DNA of 64,000 nucleotides, from assembly GCA_965238125.1 (NCBI GenBank), contig OZ250179.1:4960001-5024000 (forward strand), in the 5' to 3' direction. Numbering within the stretch: the first letter of the stretch is position 1; each line of letters begins with the position of its first letter. A program made the translations under genes and the position numbers. Positions 41,143 through 49,331 of this stretch are shown here, one piece after another. The stretch comes from UBA6623 sp965238125. GTDB taxonomy: Bacteria > Acidobacteriota > Terriglobia > Bryobacterales > UBA6623. Below the pieces are notes generated by a model, which saw only the letters and a program-made list of their open reading frames with translations, did not search any database and had not been told where the DNA came from.

Positions 41143-42498
41143 TCAAAAGCCGCCGGTGAACAATGCATCCCGGAGTCCCGATCCCCTCCCCAGCAACTGT
41201 TCGATCGGCCGCCGGTCGCGGTCTTTCTCGATCGTCTTGTCGTGATAGAGATGACACTGCGCGCAGCGGTCTTGCGTGGTGCCCGTGCCGGCGTGGCAGG
41301 GCACGCAATCAGTGATGCCCGGCACGAGTACGTCGCCCGTTTCGACACTCCCCGCGGCGTCGCGGTGACAGGACGAACAGTCCACCGCTCGATGCGCCCG
41401 GTGGCTGAAGCGGGCGTGATCGAACCATGCCTCGCCCGACGGCGCCCCCTCGACGTAGCGCCCCGCGATCGGGTTGACCGGCTTGACCTGCGGCACGCCG
41501 TCTTGGCGGTCAGCGTACTCGTGGCAATAGACGCACTTTCGATCGAAAAGGAATTGCGAGGAGCGGTCTGTAACGTTGGCAAGCCAGATCTCGGGATTGC
41601 GTTGCGGTTCGGCGCCGCGCTCGATCGGCGTATCGACAACACTCGGCCGAGAGGCCAACAGGTCGCGATAGGACGCTTCGATGAAATCGCGAGTGGCCGC
41701 GGCGTCGCGTGCATGCGGAGCGGGCCGCGCGCTCTCGCCCTGAAGCTGCAAGACGTCGAATTGCAATTCCTGCTCGTGGCAACTCAGGCAATGCTTTTCG
41801 AAGTTCACCGCCAGCAGATCACCGGTCGACGAGGTGCGATCCGTCTCATGGCAGTCGCTGCACTGCATGGGCAACTCGATGTTTCGAATCTTCTTGGGCT
41901 CCCCCGGCATGTGAACCGCGTGGTTGAGCCTTAGCGGGCGCGTATCGGTCTTGTCGGGTCGGGGAAAGTCCGGATGTTCGTCTTGGTGAAAAAGGGTGAT
42001 GGAGGCGGCGACCGAGGTGGTCCGGACCCCGACCGCATTCAAGTCTTCATGACAACGCGTGCAATTGCCGTCCCGAACGAACGCCAACAGCGCGTCTCCT
42101 TGGTGCTCGACGTGACAAGCGGCGCAACGGGCTTCGGCAAGGTTTCCAGACGCCCCGACATCCGTACTCACGTGAGCGGGGCCGTCGTGGCAACGCAGGC
42201 AAGCCTGATCGGCGACGGCCGAGAAGGGTTCGCTGTGGCACAGCGAACAATCCTGCTCGAAGATGGCATGGGCCTTTGAAACCGGGCCGTTCGAAAAGGC
42301 GCGCTCTTCTCCGCCGACCGGCAGAAAGAACGGAACGATGCCCGCCGTGGCGACAAGCGGCGCCCAGACGACGGGCCTCCGTTTCCAACGTCGAAACGGA
42401 CTCGGCCGCAGAAAATACAGCAGCTCGATTCGTTGCGCCAGGCTCTTGGTATCGAGCACGCGGCGCTCGTAGGCGAGCGGTTTTTCTTCTTTCGCCAT
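41143..42498 (-). CDS. ten-haem membrane-anchored c-type cytochrome
   Basis: The 451-residue protein has a cytoplasmic basic N-terminus, one membrane anchor (VVWAPLVATAGIVPFFLPVG, about residues 43-62) and ten CxxCH haem sites: CSLCH, CLRCH, CAACH, CTRCH, CSDCH, CLSCH, CVYCH, CSSCH, CVPCH and CAQCH. Extra His residues between them can serve as second axial ligands. The haem domain should lie in the periplasm. The PP2C gene starts 22 bp downstream and the cytochrome b-like gene ends 46 bp upstream, so the set is one operon. It could carry electrons between the membrane partner and an unknown periplasmic acceptor. Confidence 0.85.
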   Translation of the reverse strand: MAKEEKPLAYERRVLDTKSLAQRIELLYFLRPSPFRRWKRRPVVWAPLVATAGIVPFFLPVGGEERAFSNGPVSKAHAIFEQDCSLCHSEPFSAVADQACLRCHDGPAHVSTDVGASGNLAEARCAACHVEHQGDALLAFVRDGNCTRCHEDLNAVGVRTTSVAASITLFHQDEHPDFPRPDKTDTRPLRLNHAVHMPGEPKKIRNIELPMQCSDCHETDRTSSTGDLLAVNFEKHCLSCHEQELQFDVLQLQGESARPAPHARDAAATRDFIEASYRDLLASRPSVVDTPIERGAEPQRNPEIWLANVTDRSSQFLFDRKCVYCHEYADRQDGVPQVKPVNPIAGRYVEGAPSGEAWFDHARFSHRAHRAVDCSSCHRDAAGSVETGDVLVPGITDCVPCHAGTGTTQDRCAQCHLYHDKTIEKDRDRRPIEQLLGRGSGLRDALFTGGF

Positions 42499-42544
42499 GT
42501 CTGCTCAAGCACCGGACGCGCCGTCACGCCCGCTTCGCATCCCC

Positions 42545-43516
42545 TCAATACCGCAGCGACGCCACGGCGTGCACCAAAATCAACACTAAGAAAGCAAACG
42601 ACAGCGGCACATGCACATACAGCCAGCCGTGCAACCAGTGATGCATACTCCGCTGGACAGCCAATTGCCGCCGCTCTTCGCAAATTGCTTCGACGTCTTC
42701 GAGTACTTCATGCGCCGCCACGGGAAGGATCGTCCTTAGGTGACGAAAGTAGCCCGCCACTCTCTCCGTCGTGGCGAACAACTTTCCGGAAAACGGCTCC
42801 GGTTCGGGATAGAGAAACGGCCGAATCTCCCGCAGGTAGTGAACCCGCAAACTGTGCGTTGCCGGGTCGTCGACCTCGATTTGCGGTTTTTCCTTCCTCT
42901 GTTGGTCCACGGCCGCGACTTTCTCGCCCGCGCTCTTGCGCTGTACCTTGTCGAAATAGTATTTCCGCCCGCCCGCCATCACGACTTCTTCTTCCGGCTC
43001 GCGCTCGACGCCCAGGTCCGCCGTGACGAACTCCACCCGCTCGTCGGCCTCGAAGCGCAACTGTTGAATCACGTCGGGGATCTGCTCATAGACCGTCTCC
43101 CGCGGGACCAGTTCCATCATGCGGCGCGGCAGGAAGTTCTGTAGCGCCACGCCCAATACGCCGCTGACGAGAATCACTGTGAACAGCGTCATCAGCACGG
43201 CCGCCAACCCCTCGCCCCACTGGAATCCCGTATGAAATAGGATCAACAGGAAACTCACGAACCCCAGCCAAAGATGCCCCTTGAGCCAAGTCGAAACGCG
43301 CCCGATCGGCGACGCCGGATACCTCTTGCGCAACGACAGCAAGCATTCGAAAATGATCAACCCCGTACCCGCAAACGCGAAGAAGAGCCCGGCCCAGGAG
43401 CCCCCCGCGGGGGCGTTGACCGCCGTCAAGGCGTAGGCGGCGTAAAGGACTCCTCCGACCGCAGCGGCAATCGCCGAACCGGCAACCCAACGAACATGCG
43501 TCTGATCAATCAACAT
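42545..43516 (-). CDS. membrane protein with cytochrome b-like His pairs
   Basis: The 323-residue protein has about three membrane helices at the N-terminus, a soluble section of about 140 residues (rich in Glu, Arg and Lys) and a final helix. Conserved-looking His residues on helices, KGHLWLGFVSFLLILFHTGF (about residues 78-97) and MHHWLHGWLYVHVPLSFAF plus LILVHAVASLRY near the end, are spaced like bis-His haem b ligands. It lies between the ten-haem cytochrome and the FeS protein genes, a natural position for a quinone-linked membrane subunit. I do not recognise a named family. Confidence 0.7.
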   Translation of the reverse strand: MLIDQTHVRWVAGSAIAAAVGGVLYAAYALTAVNAPAGGSWAGLFFAFAGTGLIIFECLLSLRKRYPASPIGRVSTWLKGHLWLGFVSFLLILFHTGFQWGEGLAAVLMTLFTVILVSGVLGVALQNFLPRRMMELVPRETVYEQIPDVIQQLRFEADERVEFVTADLGVEREPEEEVVMAGGRKYYFDKVQRKSAGEKVAAVDQQRKEKPQIEVDDPATHSLRVHYLREIRPFLYPEPEPFSGKLFATTERVAGYFRHLRTILPVAAHEVLEDVEAICEERRQLAVQRSMHHWLHGWLYVHVPLSFAFLVLILVHAVASLRY

Positions 43517-43861
43517 GACGCGATACGGTCTCAGGGGTCAAGAATGGGGACAGTTTCGTTCTATGAATCCGCAGTTTCATAGTATCGCCATGAAAATGGG
43601 TACCAGGGGGCCTCCCGTCGCCCCTCCAGGGCTCTCCCGGGTGGGGGTTCTACCCAGGGTTCCGCCTTCGGCTCCACCCTGGGCTATATTCCTGTCGCCG
43701 CTTCGCGGCTAAAAGTGTTTGCGATCGCCGGGTCTAAACGTCATGCACAATACTCTCGAAGGCTATTTTCCGGCACAGTCCACTTCGCGCCGAGTAGGTT
43801 GTTGATTCAAGAGAACCGATTCGACCGGCGCTCGGTACAGTCCCCAATTTTTTCACAGCCC
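43517..43861. other. intergenic region with repeat phrases
   Basis: No gene seen. It carries GGGGACAGTTTCGTTCTATG, CCATGAAAATGGGT, a pair of near-identical phrases TACCCAGGGTTCCGCCTTCGG / CCACCCTGGGCTA that form a hairpin, and GCCGCTTCGCGGCT; related sequences occur at 14496-14570 and 46630-46700. Confidence 0.5.
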
Positions 43862-46102
43862 CTACGAACCCGGCGACCATAAGAACTCCATTTCCATCTT
43901 GCCGATGCGAATCACGTCTCCGGGACGCAACTCGATCCCGCCTTCGACGCGATTGCCGTTCACGAATGTCCCGTTCGTCGAACCAAGGTCACGCAGGAGG
44001 AAGCGCTTTTCGCTACCCTCGATCACGCAATGTTGGCGCGAGGCCATCTCCTCTTCGGTCAGCCGGTAGTCGTTTTCCGGCCCGCGCCCGAAACTGGTGT
44101 TGGGAAACCGCAATTGCAGCATGCGGCCGGGCCGCGGCCCCGAGCGAACCCGCAAACGCGGCAGCAAGGCCGACAGATCGGCGATGTTTGTCAGCAGAAT
44201 CGTCTCGGTCATCGGCGCGGCTTGTTCGGCTTGCTGCACCGGTCGGTCGGTCACCGCCAACTGCATGCCCGCCAGGTCGTGCGCAAAGAACTCCTTGGGG
44301 TCGACCCGCATCGCCGCCTCGTGCGGGCAGGCGCGGACGCAGTTCGGCTCGTCGTAATCGACACACAGATCGCAAGTTGTCGCCTTGGGAACCGGCTGGG
44401 CCTTCTGCTTCCCGGTCGATGACTGCCCGTCGATTTGCACCAAGCCCGAGATCGGCACGATGTTGATGTTGCCGTAGGGGCAATCGACGGCGCAGTTGCC
44501 GCAGCCGATACACCAGTCCTCGATGACGATATCGAGTGAATCCTTGCGGCGAATCGACCCCACCGGGCAACGCGTCATGCAAACCGGGTCCATGCAGGCG
44601 CGGCAACTGGTCGGCACGAGATATTTGTCAAACCGCAGGCCCTCGCGAATCAACCGCGTCACGCCGTCTTCGTGGGTCGCGATGCAGGCATCGACACATT
44701 CGTCGCAGCGGGTGCAGCACTCGAGATCGAACATCAATAGGTTCTGCCCTTGCACGAGTTCCTGCGTCAGAAAGTCGTTGAGCGAAACGGTTTGCAACCG
44801 GCTCATCAACCCGGCATTCATCTGCCGGCGCTGTTGGGCTTCGGCTTCGACGGCGGTGGCCGCGGCGGGGAACTTAGCGAGCATTTGCGCGAAGTCTTCG
44901 GCCGTGATGCGAACAAGCTGCACGAAATCCATCGCGGTGCAAGTGGCGGTGCGATAGCCGGTTTGGTCGCGGTCTTCGACGATCTCGAACGTCGTACCGC
45001 CGGCGACGAACGACTCTCCCGGTGTCGCCACGAAGGACCCCGCGGGCTGCATGCGGTAAGTGATCGGGTTCTTGCCGCCCGGCAGTTGCTCGACTTTGAC
45101 CTTGCGGCCGTCCACACGAACCGAGAAATGCTCGCGCGAAATGTACCTGTCCCAGGAAGTTTCGAGTGACCGCTCCCCGGAGGGCGCGCGGCCGCAGGTC
45201 AGGGGTTGGGAGGACAAAACGGCCTCGGCGAATTCCCCCGCATTCTTCCCCCTCGCGCGGATGCGAAACGCCGGCGGCAGCAGTCCGATCTCCCCGAAAT
45301 AAGACCCGCGCGAAAGATAGTTCAGCACCAGCTCGCCGCCCGCGAACGTTTGCGACACCTTCACGAAGCCGAGGCGAATCAGATAAAACACGTCGGCCGC
45401 TTCGCCCTGCCGGCAAATCTCCTGCCCGGGCTGAACATCGACCAACTCCACGCGTTGGCGCAGGTATTCGATGAAATCGCGATCCACTTCGGCGAACATC
45501 GGCACCGAGCGCAGATGAGTCTCCAGCGCTCGATCGCGGTAGTTGTCGGCGAGCTTTTGCTTGAAGGCTTTCGAGTTGTAGAGGACGTTGTTCAAGATGT
45601 GCGGCAACATCTCGAAGACCACGACGTCTGACTTGGCCCGTACCGAGGCCGAGCGCGGATAGAACTTGGCCCGCTTCACGCGGTCCTGCTTGAGCGCGGC
45701 GAGCGCGGCCAGCTCGCCGATCAGCTCGCCCGCGCCCAATGTGGCGATCGGGTCGTCGAGCGCTAAATCGACCGAGCCGTCGACGGGGACGTACTTACGC
45801 GGAGACTTCTCCCGCTCCCGCTGGGCCGGTGCGCCTTTGACGTATTGGGTGAGTTTCCCGAGAGGCCCGAACCAGCCACGGCGTTTCTTGTTTTCGACAG
45901 CCACGATGGGGCTCTTGAGGAAGACTTCGACTTCGCCCGAGAGCATGTAGCAGGCCGTGGTGCCGTGCTCGCCTTCGTGGAAGATGAACTCGCCGGCGCG
46001 GTAGATTTTTTTCGCGATCGCGCCGGGAAACTTGCCCCAGATTTGGGGGCGAATGTCGGCGAAGTCGGGAACCTGAGCCAGCTCTTCGGCGCTGACCGGC
46101 AT
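43862..46102 (-). CDS. cNMP-binding / FHA / four-cluster ferredoxin / FHA protein
   Basis: The 746-residue protein combines sensor and redox modules. Two cyclic-nucleotide-binding folds come first (about 20-190, with an insertion, and 200-290; GSYFGEIGLLPPAF is a typical phosphate-binding-cassette region). Then comes a degenerate FHA domain (CGRAPSGERS...RYISREHFSVRVDG, about 310-385) and a ferredoxin section with four Cys groups (CCTRCDECVDAC; CRACMDPVCMTRCP; CIGCGNCAVDCP; CDLCVDYDEPNCVRACP, about 465-600) for up to four 4Fe-4S clusters. A classic FHA domain ends it (SFGRGPENDYRL, SRQHCVIEG, DLGSTNGTFVNG). It is first in the operon with the membrane, ten-haem and PP2C genes, and probably feeds electrons under phospho- or nucleotide control. 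No signal peptide. Confidence 0.85.
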   Translation of the reverse strand: MPVSAEELAQVPDFADIRPQIWGKFPGAIAKKIYRAGEFIFHEGEHGTTACYMLSGEVEVFLKSPIVAVENKKRRGWFGPLGKLTQYVKGAPAQREREKSPRKYVPVDGSVDLALDDPIATLGAGELIGELAALAALKQDRVKRAKFYPRSASVRAKSDVVVFEMLPHILNNVLYNSKAFKQKLADNYRDRALETHLRSVPMFAEVDRDFIEYLRQRVELVDVQPGQEICRQGEAADVFYLIRLGFVKVSQTFAGGELVLNYLSRGSYFGEIGLLPPAFRIRARGKNAGEFAEAVLSSQPLTCGRAPSGERSLETSWDRYISREHFSVRVDGRKVKVEQLPGGKNPITYRMQPAGSFVATPGESFVAGGTTFEIVEDRDQTGYRTATCTAMDFVQLVRITAEDFAQMLAKFPAAATAVEAEAQQRRQMNAGLMSRLQTVSLNDFLTQELVQGQNLLMFDLECCTRCDECVDACIATHEDGVTRLIREGLRFDKYLVPTSCRACMDPVCMTRCPVGSIRRKDSLDIVIEDWCIGCGNCAVDCPYGNINIVPISGLVQIDGQSSTGKQKAQPVPKATTCDLCVDYDEPNCVRACPHEAAMRVDPKEFFAHDLAGMQLAVTDRPVQQAEQAAPMTETILLTNIADLSALLPRLRVRSGPRPGRMLQLRFPNTSFGRGPENDYRLTEEEMASRQHCVIEGSEKRFLLRDLGSTNGTFVNGNRVEGGIELRPGDVIRIGKMEMEFLWSPGS

Positions 46103-46705
46103 GCCGCCGAGATCGGCTTCGAGGATGACTTGTTTCGCGATGAACAGAGGAGAGTTGTCCGGCCTCGCGGGGCCACGGAAGACTGGTTCCGTGTTGTCCG
46201 GTTCGCTCGTTTACCAGTATCCCAGTTACCAGGTGTTGAGTTCATCACCCGCTGTCGCCGTGTCGCGCACGAGGCGGCGACGGCGGGTGATGGGGCGTTG
46301 GATGAGCAGGCGGGTGATGGGGCGAAAAGTCATCGCTTCCGTGCCCGGCCGGGCTTGTGAACGTCTCTCCGGCCAGCCCCGGTGTCGCTGGGTTCCGAGC
46401 ATGCCCGAGCCTACTCGAACCGGGGCTGAACGCCCCGCGCCATGTGGTTCCAAGATGTTGATACCTCATAGGGTACCTTCATCTTGGGTTCGTTTCGCAA
46501 AAATGGTTTGGGCCGCGTTGGGATGCCGGCGGGGTAGGTCGCCTGTGGGGCGCCTGGCGGGAGCCGGGGCCGTGGGTACCGAAGCCGGTTTCAGCAAAGG
46601 GGGCTGTCGATGAGGTCTTGACTTGCAGACTCGGGTTCTACCTGGGGTTCCGCCGTCGGCTCCACCCCAGGCTATGTTCCGGCCGCCGCTTCGCGGCTCT
46701 GGGAG
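46103..46705. other. 603-bp intergenic region, no gene recognised
   Basis: ORFs here are short and lack family features. Visible structure: a hairpin-forming CCAAGATG...CATCTTGG pair around 46450-46490, and the paired phrases CTACCTGGGGTTCCGCC / CCACCCCAGGCTA with GCCGCTTCGCGGCT (46637-46700), which are related to 43655-43710. The promoter of the operon starting at 46102 should lie on its left side. Confidence 0.5.
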
Positions 46706-47578
46706 TCAAAAGAAGTAGGAATTGACTTGGTTGTCGGCGAAGACCAGGGTGACTTCGGGAAAGATGCGATCGTCTCGAGCTACCTCGATCGAGTAGTTCC
46801 AGTAGACGCCTTCGGTCTGCTCGGTGATTCGGTCCGGGGCGCCCAAAGCTGCCTGCACATCTTCGGATGAACGCCGCCAGACCAGCTCTGTAAAATCACT
46901 TTCCTCGAAAACCTTCGCCTCGCAACACAACTCGACGTCAATACTGACGCCTGTCGCGCCGCCGCCTGAACGACACTCGACCACGCGGGCCTCGAGCACT
47001 CGCCGCTCCCTTCCGGCTCGAGGAGTCGCGGCCTTGCACGCCTTGCGGTAGTGCATGCTTCCCAACGCGGCCTCGGCCTCGGAGCGAATCGCGTCGCAGC
47101 TTTCCGCTTCCGGGTAGTGCAAGTCGCCGACGCGCGTGGGGGTATACCGAATCGAGCACTTCGGTCCCGTGCCCCGCACGACGCTCTCGGGTTCAACCGC
47201 TTGCGCGACGCCTTCCCCACAACAAACCTCGACATCGAGGAACACGCCGCGGCCCTGGGTAGTTCGGCATTCGGTGACTCGCGCCGACACGACGCTCGGC
47301 GGCACCGGCGCGTCAGGATCGGCCGCCCGGCAGGCCTTGCGATAGTGCCCGTTGTCGAGCCGGCCTTGCGCTTGGATGGTCGGGGCTCGACAGTCGGACT
47401 CGGGGTAGTTGAGATCGGTCACCGCGGCGACGGTGTTCGTTGGCGGACAGGGGGGAGGCGGCGGGACGGGCTCGAGGTCGGTCGATTCACCGCACCCGTG
47501 CAACGCGATGAAAGGGAGTAGCGCGAACCAAGCCGGGATGGGCGTCTTGATTCGCGGAAGTTTCAGAACATCTCTCAA
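46706..47578 (-). CDS. lipoprotein with duplicated domain and BamE-like end
   Basis: A lipoprotein signal (PIPAWFALLPFIALHGCGE) precedes a Pro-rich linker and two similar units of about 85 residues: VTDLNYPESDCRA...HYRKACRAA...ARVTECRT...VEVCC and VGDLHYPEAESCDA...HYRKACKAA...ARVVECRS...VELCC. The paired Cys residues suggest disulphides. The last 55 residues (SSEDVQAALGAPDRITEQTE...YWNYS...VTLVFADNQVNSYFF) resemble the SmpA/BamE fold. The best start is a TTG at 47578 whose bases overlap the upstream stop as TTGA, which implies coupling to the radical SAM gene. Function unknown. Confidence 0.65.
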   Translation of the reverse strand: MRDVLKLPRIKTPIPAWFALLPFIALHGCGESTDLEPVPPPPPCPPTNTVAAVTDLNYPESDCRAPTIQAQGRLDNGHYRKACRAADPDAPVPPSVVSARVTECRTTQGRGVFLDVEVCCGEGVAQAVEPESVVRGTGPKCSIRYTPTRVGDLHYPEAESCDAIRSEAEAALGSMHYRKACKAATPRAGRERRVLEARVVECRSGGGATGVSIDVELCCEAKVFEESDFTELVWRRSSEDVQAALGAPDRITEQTEGVYWNYSIEVARDDRIFPEVTLVFADNQVNSYFF

Positions 47579-49146
47579 GGCGTGGGAACGCGAACTTCCG
47601 CGCCGGACGGCTCGGCGTCGACCGGAGCCGCTTGCGTCGGCGCGGGACTTCTCCAAGCTCGCAGCTCTTTCGCCAGAGCCCAGGCGACACCGGCATTTTG
47701 ACCGAACGCCTTGAACCATTGAAAGCGACTGACCTGCGGAAAGTAGATCCCTCGAAACGCAATGCGCGCCAGGAGGTGGGTGATCCGCTCTCCGATGGGT
47801 TTATCCGCCAAGTAGTCGATAGCTTCACTATTCCTCTCGGGGCTATAGGAAGAATGCCAGGCGATGTCGACCTCGTCGCGAGCCTCGGTGATCGACATCT
47901 TCAGGGGCTTGTGACACATCACGAAGGGAGCGAACTCCATCCAATGCTTGGGCCGATGGAGACGTCCCGCCGCCAGCAAGCGATCATAGAGCGGCGTTGC
48001 CGGGAAGGGCGTTAGCTGGCCAAATACGGGCAGCCCGGGAGGCCACTCGCGGATTTTCTCCAACGTCCGCTCCGCCACGCCGGTAGTGTCGTTGTCCATA
48101 CCAAAAATGAACGACGTGATGGCGTAAATATTCCGCTCCGCCAAGCTTTCCAGCACGGGTTGATAGGTTTCGGGCTTGTTGAAGCTCTTGTTGACGTCCT
48201 TGAGATTGTCGCTGTCGATCGACTCCATGCCGATAAAGATCCACTTGCCACCGGCTTCCTGGATCAAGTCGACGAGCTCGATATCTTGCAGCAGATTGGC
48301 GCTTATCTGCGCTATCCACGGCATGACGGCATCGGCGGCGATGATGGCGCGCAGCAGCGACTTGGTTCGCACGCGGTTGATCGCGAAGTTGTCGTCCACG
48401 AAGAAGATGGCCGCCTGCCCGCGCTCTTCGCGAGCGCGGCGCTTGACCTGGAGCATCTCGTTGACCACGCTCTCATTGGAGCGGAAGCGCAGCGAGTCGC
48501 CGAAAAAGCCCGTCACGGTGCAAAACTCGCAGCCGTAGGGACAGCCGCGGCCCGATTCGATCGGAATCATGCGGAAAGAGCCCCACCCGCCGGCGAGTTT
48601 GCTCAGCCGCGAGCGCAACATCTTGGGAACCATATTAAACTGGTCGAGGTCGAGGTCGGTCCAGCCGATGTCGGGGTAATCGTCCAAGCTGGGCTTCACC
48701 TCTTCGCCCTTGGCGTCGACCGGCTCGTAGAGTTCCTTGAGGCAACCGTTGGCGGCGTCCTCGACGATTTGCGGCCAGGTGTTATCGGCCTCGCCAACGG
48801 CGATGGCGTCGGCGTAGCGCTTGCCGCCGTCGCGGCCGAGCGGTTCGTCGGGAACCTCGGTGACATGCGGCCCGCCCATCACGACCGGCACCCCGATCGC
48901 GCGGATCGCCTCGGAGAACTTATAGGCACGGGCGATCATGCGGGTCATGGCGCCGATGCCCACCAGCCCGATATCGTTTTCCCGGATGTAATCGCAGAAC
49001 TGCGGCTCGGTCATCGGCCGGGCGTTGCCGTCGATGAGAAAGACCTTGTGGCCGGGCGGCGTCAGCCTCTGGAGCAAAAACATCCAGAGGTGCGGCATGA
49101 AATTCCTGGTCATGCCGTTGTCGGGGTTGTACAAAAGAATATTCAT
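47575..49146 (-). CDS. B12-binding-type radical SAM protein
   Basis: The 523-residue protein has an N-terminal cobalamin-binding-like Rossmann section (MNILLYNPDNGMTRNFMPHL; DIGLVGIGAMTRMI; VVMGGPHVTEVPDE) and a radical SAM domain with the cluster site CPYGCEFC (about residue 203) and VDDNFAINR, then IFIGMESID. It ends in a Pro/Ala-rich tail. The plan matches the large class that includes hopanoid methylases HpnP/HpnR and many methyl- or ring-modifying enzymes. I cannot assign the substrate. The lipoprotein gene is coupled at its stop. Confidence 0.8.
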   Translation of the reverse strand: MNILLYNPDNGMTRNFMPHLWMFLLQRLTPPGHKVFLIDGNARPMTEPQFCDYIRENDIGLVGIGAMTRMIARAYKFSEAIRAIGVPVVMGGPHVTEVPDEPLGRDGGKRYADAIAVGEADNTWPQIVEDAANGCLKELYEPVDAKGEEVKPSLDDYPDIGWTDLDLDQFNMVPKMLRSRLSKLAGGWGSFRMIPIESGRGCPYGCEFCTVTGFFGDSLRFRSNESVVNEMLQVKRRAREERGQAAIFFVDDNFAINRVRTKSLLRAIIAADAVMPWIAQISANLLQDIELVDLIQEAGGKWIFIGMESIDSDNLKDVNKSFNKPETYQPVLESLAERNIYAITSFIFGMDNDTTGVAERTLEKIREWPPGLPVFGQLTPFPATPLYDRLLAAGRLHRPKHWMEFAPFVMCHKPLKMSITEARDEVDIAWHSSYSPERNSEAIDYLADKPIGERITHLLARIAFRGIYFPQVSRFQWFKAFGQNAGVAWALAKELRAWRSPAPTQAAPVDAEPSGAEVRVPTP

Positions 49147-49331
49147 GAGTTAGCTTCGGCCGCGGGAGCAAGACCGAACAATCTCGGTCGAAGGCGGTCT
49201 CCCCCGAAGCGAGAGGCAATGCGAAAGGCTACTTCGCCTACTTTACACTATTTGCGGCCGTTGGGGACGGGTAACAGGAATCGAAGGAATCGGACGGAGG
49301 TTTTTCCCGCGGTCGCTGGCGGTGAATCGTC

